Shown in pieces: positions 1-7,968 of a stretch of 64,000 nt of DNA. How positions within the stretch are numbered: position 1 is the stretch's first letter; every line of letters begins with the position of its first letter. Location of the stretch: positions 1 to 64,000 of the forward strand of contig NZ_JAUSWW010000002.1 in the NCBI RefSeq assembly GCF_030815415.1, written 5' to 3'. The translations under genes were made by a program, and so were the position numbers. Source of the stretch: Streptomyces canus (lineage in GTDB: Bacteria > Actinomycetota > Actinomycetes > Streptomycetales > Streptomycetaceae). A model generated the notes under the pieces. It ran no database searches. It saw only the letters and a list, made by a program, of their open reading frames with translations, and was not told the origin of the DNA.

Positions 1-200
1 CGCGAACGCGACGCGCCGCCGCTACGCGGCGGTTCCGGCGCAAAGCGCCGGAGGGCCCGGACTCCGTCCGGGCAGGTGGGGAGACGCTCCGCGCTCCCCA
101 CCCTGAGCTGCACTCCGTGCAGCTCTAAGGCCTGATCGCTCCGCGATCCGACCTAAGCGCCTACAAGGGGAGGCCGGTGCCGAAGCGGAGCGGTAGGCGC
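1..200. repeat. Telomere-like cluster of palindromes
   Basis: Consecutive inverted repeats with very short loops: 16-32 (7-bp stem, loop TAC), 35-51 (7 bp, AAA), 55-73 (8 bp, TCC), 75-102 (9 bp plus an inner 3-bp stem, TCC), 105-125 (9 bp, TCC), 134-148 (6 bp, TCC) and an outer 8-bp stem 157-164/193-200. Read on the minus strand, the 3' strand if this is a left end, most loops are GGA or GTA, the GNA type known from Streptomyces telomere hairpins. The first bases do not match the archetypal CCCGCGGAGCGGG start, so this is either a non-archetypal telomere or telomere-derived DNA just inside an end. Confidence 0.6.
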
Positions 201-481
201 CTGCCGGAACTGACGAACCGTCAAGCACTCTGCCGTGCGTCAAAGTTGAGTACCGGATGGGTTCTGGTCTCAAACCCCACCCCCTCTCACTACTACAAAG
301 CCCGTGACTGACGGTTCCTCAATCTGCCTTCGTGGTGCGTCATTTCGAGTGTCGGCTGCATTCTGGGCTCACGCGGCATGTCCCCCAGGTTCACCCTGAA
401 GTGATGAACAGTAACTTGGCCTATTTCCATCCACGGTCTCTCTGTCGCCCTATTCCGGTGCACCTGGAAGGAAATCCAGAA

Positions 482-619
482 ATGGCAAAGCTGAAGCCGA
501 TTTCTCCGACCCGGATCGCGGAGGCCCGCGAGGAGGCCTACGCGGTGCTGGCCCGCGGGTGGGGGTGCCGGTCAAGGGACTCCGGCACCCCCGCCCAAGA
601 GCGACGCGGAGCGTCGTAG
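482..619 (+). pseudogene. Short ORF, possible truncated gene start
   Basis: A 45-codon frame starts at ATG 482 behind a GGAAGG-like ribosome site (about 468-473). Its first ~22 residues (MAKLKPISPTRIAEAREEAY) look like ordinary protein; the rest reads through the palindromic DNA beginning near 545. The simplest reading is a gene whose 3' part was replaced by the hairpin-rich sequence. No family recognised. Confidence 0.25.
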
Positions 620-750
620 ACAGAGGACGGAGGGGCGGCCCGCATCAGCGGGCCGCCCCTCCGTCGTGCATCGCGTAGCGATGCCACCGCTGCTCTCGTC
701 CGGGCGCGGAGCGCCCGGGGTGTCCGTCGCGTAGCGGCGGCGCGTCGCGT
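545..750. repeat. Second hairpin cluster with GGA/GTA loops
   Basis: About 200 bp packed with inverted repeats: an 11-bp stem around 563-594; a 6-bp GGA-loop hairpin near 602-616; a 15-bp stem with ATCA loop near 630-663, strong enough to act as a terminator; a 7-bp GTA-loop hairpin near 668-684; a GGA-loop hairpin near 703-718; an imperfect GTA-loop hairpin near 725-741. Here the GNA loops are on the plus strand, opposite to the cluster at 1-200. Confidence 0.6.
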
Positions 751-793
751 CGAACTATGAACGGTGAAGGAAAAAGTTTTAAGCCCGCACCGA

Positions 794-1075
794 TTAGCCT
801 GCACCGAAATAATCGTCCACCTTGGATTCCCAACCAACATTCTCGATATGGGCATCAAAAAGAAGATCGCGCCAGTCTATCTCCATCTCGCGGATCGCTC
901 GAAAGAAGCGGTCCACATCTCCATCAGCGTAAATGATGACGGCAGCCGCTATCCTCTCATGGGCTGGCTTGTGAAATACCTTCAGCTCAGCCTCCTCTAT
1001 TAGTGAGATGACCGCATCCGTGTCACTCCCGTACTGTCGTGCAATCACGGCAGCGATACGACCTGTAACCGCCAT
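794..1075 (-). CDS. Hypothetical 93-residue protein
   Basis: The start is ATG at 1075, with GGAGG six bases upstream (complement of 1081-1085); a TTG immediately before it is in frame but less well placed. The product is soluble, mildly acidic and rich in Ile/Val/Ala, with a likely helical N-terminus and a Trp-Arg-Asp-rich C-terminus. It reads like a genuine small globular protein. No domain recognised. It sits alone between the hairpin cluster and an empty stretch. Confidence 0.6.
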   Translation of the reverse strand: MAVTGRIAAVIARQYGSDTDAVISLIEEAELKVFHKPAHERIAAAVIIYADGDVDRFFRAIREMEIDWRDLLFDAHIENVGWESKVDDYFGAG

Positions 1076-1590
1076 CAATTCCTCCGCGCTTCAACGTTCC
1101 GCTACCACCCTCCCGATCATCTAGCCGGAGGATGCGAATGATCGCCAACCCTTGTGTAACCGGCAGCCGCAAACTGATCAAGCTCCCTGGAAAAGGTGGC
1201 AACCGATCCGTCGTTTTCTCTTATCAGGCTCTACACCATTCTCCATACGGGTCGTGGGTTCGGGTGCCGTGTAGGCCGGTGGTTCGCGCCACTGTCGGGC
1301 GCCCGCCTCGGGCGGCTCTCCGCTTGGCTGCTGTCCGGATGTGCGGAGCAGACCGCGCGGGGGGCCCCGGTCGTCCTGGGCTGCGGGTGTGGCGCCGGCG
1401 AGCTGCGCTTGGTGCGTGGTGCTTCCCATCGCTCGTCTTTGGGTGGCCGAGGAGTTCGAGCAACTGTGTCCCGTGCGAGCCTCAGCAAGAGGGCTCAGCT
1501 TGACGTTTAACGTCGCGGCTTCTGACTGGCTTGCCGTTTCAACGCCCCAGAGTGACCTGTCATGGCGGGGTCTGCGAGGCTGCCAGCGTG
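1076..1590. other. No supported gene
   Basis: Several overlapping frames exist on both strands, but all have arginine/proline/serine-heavy compositions typical of shadow reading in high-GC DNA. None has a convincing ribosome site and no RNA gene was recognised. The 3' end must hold the promoter of the gene at 1591. Confidence 0.5.
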
Positions 1591-2058
1591 ATGGATGAAG
1601 CGATCGTCGAGGCTGTCCGTGGTTGCGCTGGTGCGGGCGGGCTGCCTGCGCCGGCGACACCGGGGGCGGTCACGGAGGCAGAGGAGATCATCGGCTTCCC
1701 TCTCCCGCCGTTGCTGCGGCGCCTCTACTTGGAGGTGGCAAACGGGGGCTTCGGCCCGGCAGAGGGCATCTTGGGAGTTCGCGGAGGAGCTTGCCAAGGC
1801 GCCTGGAATGACCTGGCAGAAATCTATCAAGACGGACCAGATCCCTCCGGTCAGATCCCTGCCGGCCTGGTGCCGGTGTATGACTGGGGCTGCACCATCT
1901 GGTCCCTGGTTGACTTCCGAGACCCCGCCGGGCCGATGTGGTGCACGCATCAGGGCCATCACTGGCCTCAGGGCATCAACTTGGCAGAGTGGCTGAGCGC
2001 AACTATCGAAGGTGCCCTGACGGTCAAGGGCATCCTGGACACTGAACCCGCGTGCTGA
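1591..2058 (+). CDS. SMI1/KNR4 (SUKH) family protein
   Basis: 155 residues from ATG 1591; an upstream in-frame start at 1531 would add an implausible N-terminus. The core (acidic helix, then GFPLPPLLRRLYLEVANGG, then a W/D/E-rich middle and DWGC-x-IWSLVD) matches the SUKH/SMI1-KNR4 fold: a conserved aromatic-Gly turn after a Leu-rich helix and a central Trp strand. SUKH proteins are commonly immunity proteins for polymorphic toxins or contact-dependent systems; no toxin gene is adjacent, so this is probably an orphan or a general SUKH protein. Confidence 0.75.
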   Translation: MDEAIVEAVRGCAGAGGLPAPATPGAVTEAEEIIGFPLPPLLRRLYLEVANGGFGPAEGILGVRGGACQGAWNDLAEIYQDGPDPSGQIPAGLVPVYDWGCTIWSLVDFRDPAGPMWCTHQGHHWPQGINLAEWLSATIEGALTVKGILDTEPAC

Positions 2059-2100
2059 AGGAGGGGCAATCGCGCATCCGAGCCCCGAGTTCTCGGACGA

Positions 2101-3174
2101 TCAGGCAAGCCCGGTTCCCTCACGAACGGTTTCCTCTTGACCCGTTCGCCTTGGTTTGGTGCCGACCTTGTGGTGAGCAGGGCGGCTGAACGCCTCGCCG
2201 GTCGCGAGGACCCGGCCCACGTCATGACGGAGGGCCCGGCGGCCGTTCTTCGAACCCGGTGGCCGACCTGGCCCAGGACGGGACGGTTTCGGTGCACCGG
2301 CCGGGGAGCCGGTCTTCGCGTGCAGGTTTCTGAACCCTCTGCGGACGCGGGCGGGTGTCAGTTTGTTCGGCAGGGCCGGTTTCTCCCAGGGCCGTCGAAG
2401 GTCGGTGGCGAGCGGGCGGGCGAGCCTCAGTTGGGCATAGGCGGCGATCACCAGCCACGTCCACCGGTCGGCCGCCTCCGAACTGCGAAGCCGGGGCTTG
2501 GTCCACCCGAGCGTCTGCTTGAACAGGCGAAACGTGTGCTCGATGGCGAAACGGCGAAGGAAGCACTGCCAGCAGCGGTCCACGTCGTCCGGGGTGGCGC
2601 CGGTGCCCGACCACCACAGCCACACGGGCTTGTTGACCCCGCCGCTGGGCAGCTTCTCCACAACCAGGCGAATGACCGTTCCCTCGATGATGGGCAGCGG
2701 GCCGTCATGGTCGAGCCAGGCCGCCCGGCGGGTCAGCCGCGGGTGCAGCCGGTCCCACGCCTGCGCGGTCGCCTTCCCATAGAGGCGGGTGTCCGTAGTC
2801 GTCACGGCCTGCTCGACGCCCCAGGTGGCAGGGTCGCCGAAGACGAACTCACCGCCATGCTTGGGCGGTCGCCCACCCTTGGGGTCGTAGACCCGCGGCG
2901 GTGTCAGCCGCCGCATCACGCGGTCGGAGCGGAGACGGCCGAGGATCTCGACGGGCAGCCCGGCCAGCAGGTGGGCGATGCGGGGCGCGTCGTAGCCGGC
3001 GTCCAGCACCACCAGGACCTCGGGATCGCCCGGCTGCCACTGGCCGGCGGCGACGAGCCGCTCGATGACTTCACGGATCTGGACCGTGGTCACGGCGGCG
3101 ACGTCGGCCCCGGGCTCCAGGCGCACTGCGTCCAGCACCGCTGTCAGACACGGTCCGCCCGTGCCCTGCAACAC
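2101..3174 (-). pseudogene. 5'-truncated DDE transposase
   Basis: Downstream of about 3174 the minus strand encodes the C-terminal two thirds of a streptomycete DDE-type transposase: a TAVLDAVRL strand, VLVVLDAGYD with the catalytic-type Asp, VYDPKGGRPPKHG, AWDRLHPRLTRR, PVWLWWSGTGATPDDVDRCW, FAIEHTFRLFKQTLGWT with the Glu-His pair, and a basic GPGRPPGSKN tail. The N-terminal third is missing: upstream of ~3174 the frame continues into the complement of an unrelated secreted-protein gene (3187). Not expected to be active. A second C-terminal remnant of the same family lies at 4605-4740. Confidence 0.75.
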
Positions 3175-3186
3175 CACGGAGGACAG

Positions 3187-3424
3187 ATGATCGCCCCTAC
3201 GGCCGCTTTGCGGACTGCGGTACGCGCAACAACAGTCGTCACACTCACCGCAGGATTCCTCATCGCGGGCGTCGTCAGTGCCCAAGCTGCCGCCCCTGTA
3301 CCACCCACCACCACCCCGGACTTGCTTTCGGGCCTGTTCGGGCAGGTCGCCAACATCCTGGGGGGGGCGTCCTCAACGGCGATGCCCTGTCCACCCTGCT
3401 GCCCAACGGCATCCTCGGCGGCTG
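3187..3424 (+). pseudogene. Small secreted protein, frameshifted at a G run
   Basis: ATG 3187 follows a GGAGG ribosome site. It encodes a signal peptide (two Arg, then VVTLTAGFLIAGVV, cleavage after AQA) and a mature region rich in Pro/Thr/Leu/Gly. At 3361-3367 a run of seven G breaks the frame; in the next frame the reading continues as VLNGDALSTLLPNGILGG and stops at TGA 3424. One more G, or two fewer, would give a ~79-residue exported protein. Either a true frameshift or a homopolymer-length error. The gene starts a few bases past the truncated transposase, so that insertion may have placed it in a new context. Confidence 0.5.
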
Positions 3425-3620
3425 AGTGCCTGCTTCTGGATCCTCCGGGCCGGCGGGCTCGGTAGCCTGATTGCAGGTGGGCGGTGGGCCGAGTTGCCGA
3501 TCGACAACTTGCTCCCGGCAGGCCCCGGGTGGCGGCGGTGCGAGCCACCGCCAAGTTTGGCCCAAGGTCATCACGATGCCCGTCCCCCTTGCTCCTAGAG
3601 CCCCACTCCCCTCATGGCTG

Positions 3621-3659
3621 CCGTTCGCGGAACGGTCACGGCGACCGTTCCGCGAACGG
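3621..3659. terminator. 17-bp hairpin
   Basis: A perfect 17-bp inverted repeat with a 5-nt loop lies between the plus gene ending at 3424 and the minus gene ending at 3811, where a bidirectional terminator is expected. No poly-T, as is usual in Streptomyces. No gene is supported in 3425-3810. Confidence 0.55.
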
Positions 3660-3810
3660 ATTCCCAAAGCGCCCTCTTCGGGCAATGGTGGCTCGACCTG
3701 TTGATTCGAAGATCAGCGGGTCAGGTGAACGGCCGAGGTTAAACACCAAGCTCAGTGGCGACGGCCATGGCCGGGGAGCCCAGCGGGGGTCGCGTACGCT
3801 GGAGCCGCTC

Positions 3811-4263
3811 TCAAACAACCAACGCCGCCCACCGCTGCGAAGGTCCACCCGTGCACGTCGACAGTTGCACCCGGTCAAGCGTGTTCCTGGCCACGCATGT
3901 CAGCGTTACCACATTTTTGATCATCAAGCTCGAGTCGCCTTCCATCTTCCAGTACGCCGCGGTGTCATCGGCCGAACACGGTTTCATCGCGATCAGCCCG
4001 TTCCGCGCCGTCAGGCACAGCCCCGTCCCCTTCTGCCGCAGGGCCGTGAAAGCGGTGCCGGTGTCCCAGTACCACGTCTGGTAGCCGCCATAATTGCAGC
4101 CGGTCACGTACGGTCCGAAGTCCGCCCGATAGTCCAGACACTTATTCGTGTCCGGCATGCCCTTGAACACCGTCCTCACCGACACCGCGCTCGCCGATGG
4201 GACGTTAAGCCCGATCGCTATCCCGACAGTTGCAGCGATCACGGCCATCTTCTTCCACAGCAT
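3811..4263 (-). CDS. Secreted ricin-B-lectin-like protein
   Basis: 150 residues from ATG 4263, preceded by AGGGG. Signal peptide: MLWKK, hydrophobic core at residues 7-20, cleavage after SASA (26). The mature part is one compact beta-trefoil-like unit: six cysteines (42/56, 83/96, 123/137 likely paired) and two QxW motifs (Q62-T-W64, Q143-R-W145). That is the length of a single RICIN domain with no attached enzyme, so it is probably an exported carbohydrate-binding protein. The domain call rests on QxW and Cys spacing. Confidence 0.7.
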   Translation of the reverse strand: MLWKKMAVIAATVGIAIGLNVPSASAVSVRTVFKGMPDTNKCLDYRADFGPYVTGCNYGGYQTWYWDTGTAFTALRQKGTGLCLTARNGLIAMKPCSADDTAAYWKMEGDSSLMIKNVVTLTCVARNTLDRVQLSTCTGGPSQRWAALVV

Positions 4264-4604
4264 GAGACCCCTAGGGACGCATAGATTCGAGCGGTTGCGT
4301 GACCGTAGGAGTGTGCTGCAACGTGAGGTTCGTGCGCCAGTACGCGCACGCCGCAACATCCGGTTCGCGAAGGGGCGTTGCCACGAGCACGGCTATGTTC
4401 GAGGACCTCTCTGCGGTATCTGCAGCACGCGCGCGCGACGGCACGGCCATCCGACGGAAGCAGGGTGCGCGAGCTCCGGCTGCCGCAACGGCGATGCGCC
4501 ATGTGTGAGTAGCCGCCTCCGCGGCAGCCAGCCACCCCGATGATGACCGAACGACAGCAGCCATCTGGTCACCTCACGACAGCAGACCGCCCCTCAGGCA
4601 CGCC
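4264..4604. other. No supported gene; promoter side of the lectin gene
   Basis: Contains the upstream region of the gene at 4263 and then sequence whose frames on both strands are Arg/Ala-rich shadows. No RNA gene, repeat or ribosome site stands out. Confidence 0.4.
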
Positions 4605-4740
4605 CTGCCTTCGCGTGAAGACCGCCCGTCCCGCCGACGTGCCCAGACCCTCCAAGCCCGGCCCCGGACGCCCAACCGGCTCGAAGAACCGCAGGCCGGC
4701 CCCACGTCACGAGCCTGGGAAGACCGTTGAAACGACAGAT
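4605..4740 (+). pseudogene. C-terminal remnant of a DDE transposase
   Basis: The plus frame reads KTARPADVPRPSKPGPGRPT followed by GSKNRRPAPRHEPGKTVE. This is the same basic tail as the transposase at 2101 (AKTGSPAGAPKPSRPGPGRP, GSKNGRRALRHDVG) but with different residues, so it is another copy or relative. Everything N-terminal is gone, and the sequence runs directly into the helicase-type fragment at 4760. Confidence 0.7.
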
Positions 4741-4759
4741 CGGCGTGCATCCGCAGGCC

Positions 4760-4999
4760 GAGGGCGTGGCGGTGGTTCCGGCACGGCGGTCCCAGGACGA
4801 GCTGTGGGAACGGAACATGACCGCCGCGCGACAGTTCCACGCCCGCGAAGGACACCTCCACGTACCCCGCCAACACCGCGAAGACGTCGACGGCGAACTC
4901 CTCGGACTCGGATCGTTCATCTCCAACACCCGCCGCCGCGCCGCGAAGCTGCCGGCCGAGCGGCGTGCGGACCTCGATGCCCTCGGCATGCGCTGGTAG
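4760..4999 (+). pseudogene. Helicase-associated domain fragment (C-terminal end)
   Basis: The frame encodes one helicase-associated (HA) repeat: LWERNMTAARQFHAREGHLH, then VPRQ, GLGSFISNTRRRAAKLPAER and LDALGMRW at the stop. HA repeats form the C-terminus of large DEAD-like helicases common near Streptomyces chromosome and plasmid ends, and GMRW-stop is a natural end for them. No helicase core precedes it; upstream is the transposase tail. A nominal TTG at 4727 could start a 90-residue product, but this is best read as the 3' stub of a deleted helicase gene. Confidence 0.65.
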
Positions 5000-5101
5000 A
5001 AAGGGCTGGCCCGGCGTCACATTCAGCCGGGACTACGACATAGCCCAGGCAGGAGCCTTCGGAACGCGAGGCCCGGACCACGGCGGTCCGGGCCAGGCGG
5101 C

Positions 5102-5176
5102 TTGCCCTACAAGTTGCTCTACAACTTGCTCCACAAGTTGCTCTACAACTTGCCCCTCAACTTGCTCTACAACTTG
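5102..5176. repeat. CAAGTTG/CAACTTG short repeats
   Basis: Alternating CAAGTTG and CAACTTG heptamers separated by CTCTA-, CTCCA- or CCCCT-like spacers. These form several overlapping hairpins (for example CAAGTTG-CTCTA-CAACTTG) and direct repeats of about 11 and 22 bp. It is AT-richer than its surroundings. No gene is supported here; a plus frame gives a leucine/tyrosine repeat peptide that looks incidental. Confidence 0.65.
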
Positions 5177-5549
5177 CCTCAGCCGACCCGGCCGGGCAGG
5201 CGAAACTGCAGATCAGGGGAGGTGGTCAAGGGGTCCCGGGCGTGCCGACTACTTCCCTGGGAGACCCTCCTCCGTCCGGGAAGTCCGGCCAGGTGCCGCC
5301 GGGTCCCATGAAGTGCTGCGCGGACATCGCGCCGCCTCGACCGCGCGCGGCCCCGCCGACGCGCGCGAGCCGTACGGCTGGTGCCCGATCCCCCGAGGTG
5401 CTCCCCGCGTCCCGCCCGCTTCCCTCCCACCCTTCTTCTTCTGTGCCGGGGCGGTCGTGGGGTGCTCTGAGGGGGATGTCAGCACCCAGACCACGCTCCG
5501 GTGGGACTCTGACCAGGGCTGACGGGAGCGCCCGTCATGAGGCTGCGCA

Positions 5550-6690
5550 ACCTCCACCGCAACCTCCAGCGCAACACCCTGGCGCAACACCCTGGCGCAA
5601 CCTCCAGCGCAACACCCTGGCGCAGCAGCGCAGTTCGCCGACTGCCCGCTGTCTCCTACCGCAACGCCTTGGCGCAGCAGCGCAGTTCGCCGTTCGCCGC
5701 CGCCTGCTGCCCTGCTCCACGGCCCGGACGCTTCAGCGGCCGGGCAGCGCGGAGGCGACGACGCGCAACACCCCTCCAGGGCGCCCGGTCCCCCCGCCGG
5801 GCCGACCTCTGCCCCAGCCCCGCCCCATCTCCTTCTTCCTGATCGTGGGTGGCTGAGGGAGGCTCCAGGGGGGATGTCTGGCCCCCGACCATGCCTAAAA
5901 AGGCGTGGTCACCAGCGACAACGCGCAGCGCCCCGACGAGCTCGCGCAACAGATAGCGCAGGAGATTGTGCAGGGGATTGTGCAGGAGATGTCGCAGGAG
6001 ATCCCGGCCGGGTCGGGCGCGGCGCGGTGTGTGGTGGTCAGCCGCGGCGGGGCCACCAGCGTCGCCGCTCGCCCTGCTCCTGGTCGCGGCCGGCGGGTGC
6101 CGTCTCCGGCGCGGCCGGGGCCACGGCGGGGGCGGGCGCGGGAGCGGCCGGGGCCGCGGCAGGGGGCGAGGGCGGGGGGATGGTCGCCCGTTCCAGGGCG
6201 GGTGTGAGCTCTGCGAGAGCGCGCTGCAGATCCGCGATGTGCCCCGCGCGTTCCGTCAGGCGCTCCTTGAGGTGCCGTGCCTCCGCCTCGGCTAGGGCGC
6301 GGGCGTGCCCACCGCGCTGACCTGCTTGGTATGGCCTGTGGTCTGGGTCCCGGTGCCCATGGTCTGGCCTGTGGTACGGCCTGTGGTCGGGGTGCGGGCA
6401 AGCCTGCGGGCCAGGCTTGCCCACGAGTTGACGGGCTTGCCCAGGGAGGACCGAGCATGGCCTGCGGGGTGTTGCTTCCTTGGTGGGCCCGACCGTTGCC
6501 CGGAGGGGTGCGCCCACCGTTGCACCGAAGGGTGGACCGAGGGGTGCAGCACCCGTTGGGCTCTGCCCGGTGTTCTGCCAGCTCAGGCCCTGCGGGCAAG
6601 CCGGGCATGCCCGCCGACACCTCCTCCTCCGCGATAGCCGGAGCGGAGGACTGCTCATCAGGGGGCCGGTGCGGACTTTTACGGGGGACA
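5550..6690. repeat. Block of unrelated degenerate short repeats
   Basis: Successive patches each repeat a different short word: GCGCAACACCCTGG-like units (5560-5690); GCAGGAGATTGTGCAGG-like units (5955-6005, giving a QEIVQ peptide repeat); TGGTCTGGCCTGTGGT-like units (6330-6400); CAAGCCTGC/GGGCTTGCCC units (6397-6445); CCGTTGC/GAGGGGTGCGCCC units (6490-6560). No frame stays convincing across the block. It may be a decayed repetitive gene or a slippage-prone non-coding region. Confidence 0.5.
6038..6304 (-). pseudogene. Possible coiled-coil protein C-terminus
   Basis: The last ~88 codons of a minus frame look coding: ALAEAEARHLKERLTERAGH, continuing as a heptad-rich helix, then a Pro/Ala linker and a basic RRRWWPRR end. 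Upstream the frame dissolves into the repeat block, where better-looking stretches appear in other frames (for example AIAEEEVSAGMPGLPAGPEL around 6600-6660). This suggests a gene broken by repeat-length changes. Function unknown. Confidence 0.3.
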
Positions 6691-7071
6691 CACCAGCGCT
6701 GACAGTGCAGGTCAGAACGGGGTTGCGGGGCTAACCACGCTGTTCGTGACCATGACGGCCGAACGCGCACGGCGCTCGCCGGGCACATACATGTCAGGGC
6801 AGAGAGGGACAGGGCAGCTTGACGCTCGCGCCGCTCGTCCGGCGCGGCCGAAGCGCAAAGGATTTCCGCTACCGGAACCTCTCGAAATCTTGAATGCCGC
6901 CTGCCCGTTGGCCAGAGTCAACGCCGCACTGCTGCTTGGACGTCCCCCACACGTGACCGTGTGACGAGGACGCCAGCGCTGAAGGTACAGGTCAAGCGAG
7001 GGTTGCGGGGCTAACCCCGCTGTCCGTGACCATGACGGCCTACGCGACGGCGCTCCCAAGGCACATCCATG
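6676..7071 (+). repeat. Two diverged ~115-bp direct repeats
   Basis: 6676-6792 and 6951-7071 share long blocks: CCAGCGCTGA, CAGGTCA, GGGTTGCGGGGCTAACC, CGCTGT-CGTGACCATGACGG and a GGCGCTC-CACAT-CATG tail. Each contains an ATG (6746, 7026) opening a short MTMTA frame (72 aa to 6964; a longer frame from 7026), neither convincing as protein. The shared GCGGGGCTAACCCCGC is an inverted repeat in the second copy, so this may be a duplicated regulatory region rather than a gene. Confidence 0.55.
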
Positions 7072-7211
7072 ACGAGCCCTCCACGCTCACGCCGCTCATC
7101 CGGCGCATGCCTGCCCTTTTGGGCTCACTCCGTCTTCCACCGCATTTGGGCTCACTCCGCCTTCCACCGCACGCGGGTCCACCGCGTGCTCGTTCCCATG
7201 GGGGAAAACTC

Positions 7212-7442
7212 ATGTCCACTCTTTCTCTGTTCGTCGTGGCGCTCGCGGGCATTGTCGGCGTGGCCGTCGTGGCCGGCCTCGGCTACCTCGTCCACCGGCG
7301 CCCGGCACTCAGGGGCCCGCTGACCATCGCGCTGGCCGCCGCCCTCCTCATGGTCACTTTCTATGTCGGACTTGCCCAGGTTGGTGGACAAGGCGGTGAG
7401 GACGGCACCCCGGCAGCGCGGTGTTCACGGACAGGGCGTTGA
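7212..7442 (+). CDS. Small two-helix membrane protein
   Basis: ATG 7212 follows GGGGG; 76 residues. Predicted segments: a first hydrophobic helix (about residues 4-24, FVVALAGIVGVAVVAGLGYL), a basic loop (VHRRPALR), and a second helix (about 33-51), then a polar tail. Short two-helix proteins of this kind are frequent on Streptomyces plasmids. Function unknown. It lies downstream of the second direct repeat and ends before a strong bidirectional terminator. Confidence 0.6.
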   Translation: MSTLSLFVVALAGIVGVAVVAGLGYLVHRRPALRGPLTIALAAALLMVTFYVGLAQVGGQGGEDGTPAARCSRTGR

Positions 7443-7515
7443 CCTGCCGTGGTCGGGGTCCTGGCGCTCCTGGTCGGGGTCATGGTCGGGGCTGAGTAAG
7501 CAGCCCGGCACGCCA

Positions 7516-7563
7516 ACGGCGAGCGGGGCGGCACCCGGTGGTGGGTGCCGCCCCGCTCGCCGT
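7516..7563. terminator. 21-bp bidirectional terminator
   Basis: A perfect 21-bp stem with loop GGTGGT sits between the convergent genes 7212-7442 (+) and 7575-7739 (-). Confidence 0.85.
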
Positions 7564-7574
7564 CTCCTGGTGCG

Positions 7575-7739
7575 TCAGTGCCAGCTCTGCGGCGCGTACG
7601 CGGTCATCGGGTCGTAGCCGCCCGCCAGGAGCTCCGCCGCCTCCTGGCGCAGCTCGCCCGCCGTGGTCCGGGCGGCGCCCACGGCCGCCTCGATGTCGTT
7701 GAGCGAGACGACGTCGACGTAGTGGGTGGCTTCGTTCAT
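7575..7739 (-). CDS. Hypothetical 54-residue protein
   Basis: ATG 7739 to TGA 7575 encodes MNEATHYVDVV, a helical Ala/Glu-rich middle, and a YAAQSWH end. Codon use is strongly GC3-biased throughout and the gene abuts the convergent terminator, which supports it as real. GGAG lies directly against the ATG, an unusually short spacing. The region upstream of the start shows no clear promoter. No family recognised. Confidence 0.6.
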   Translation of the reverse strand: MNEATHYVDVVSLNDIEAAVGAARTTAGELRQEAAELLAGGYDPMTAYAPQSWH

Positions 7740-7968
7740 CTCCAGGGACAGCGTTTGTCGACGGGTTGTAGAGGCAGTTGGCGATCACCTGGATCGTGAA
7801 TGTCTAGCAGAAGCGACGGCACGGCTACCGCGCATGCGGGGCCCCAGCCGTCCGTTGCCTTGCGTCGGCCGAACTAGCCGACTCGTTGGACGAAGAGCCA
7901 TCGGGGCTCTCTGTCGAGAGCCCGCCGTTCGGGCACGATGGGACGCTGGACTTCAGGAGGGGGACACC

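Noticed and set aside
1200..1300. Possible tRNA (GGTTCG-like arm near 1255-1262)
   Set aside because: No acceptor, D or anticodon stems could be paired around it.
1178..1660. Long minus-strand frame (160 codons) before the SUKH gene
   Set aside because: Arg/Pro/Gln-rich composition, no ribosome site, overlaps the real gene start on the other strand.
2137..3465. 442-codon plus frame across the truncated transposase
   Set aside because: Shadow of the transposase; only the last ~80 codons (from ATG 3187) are a real gene start.
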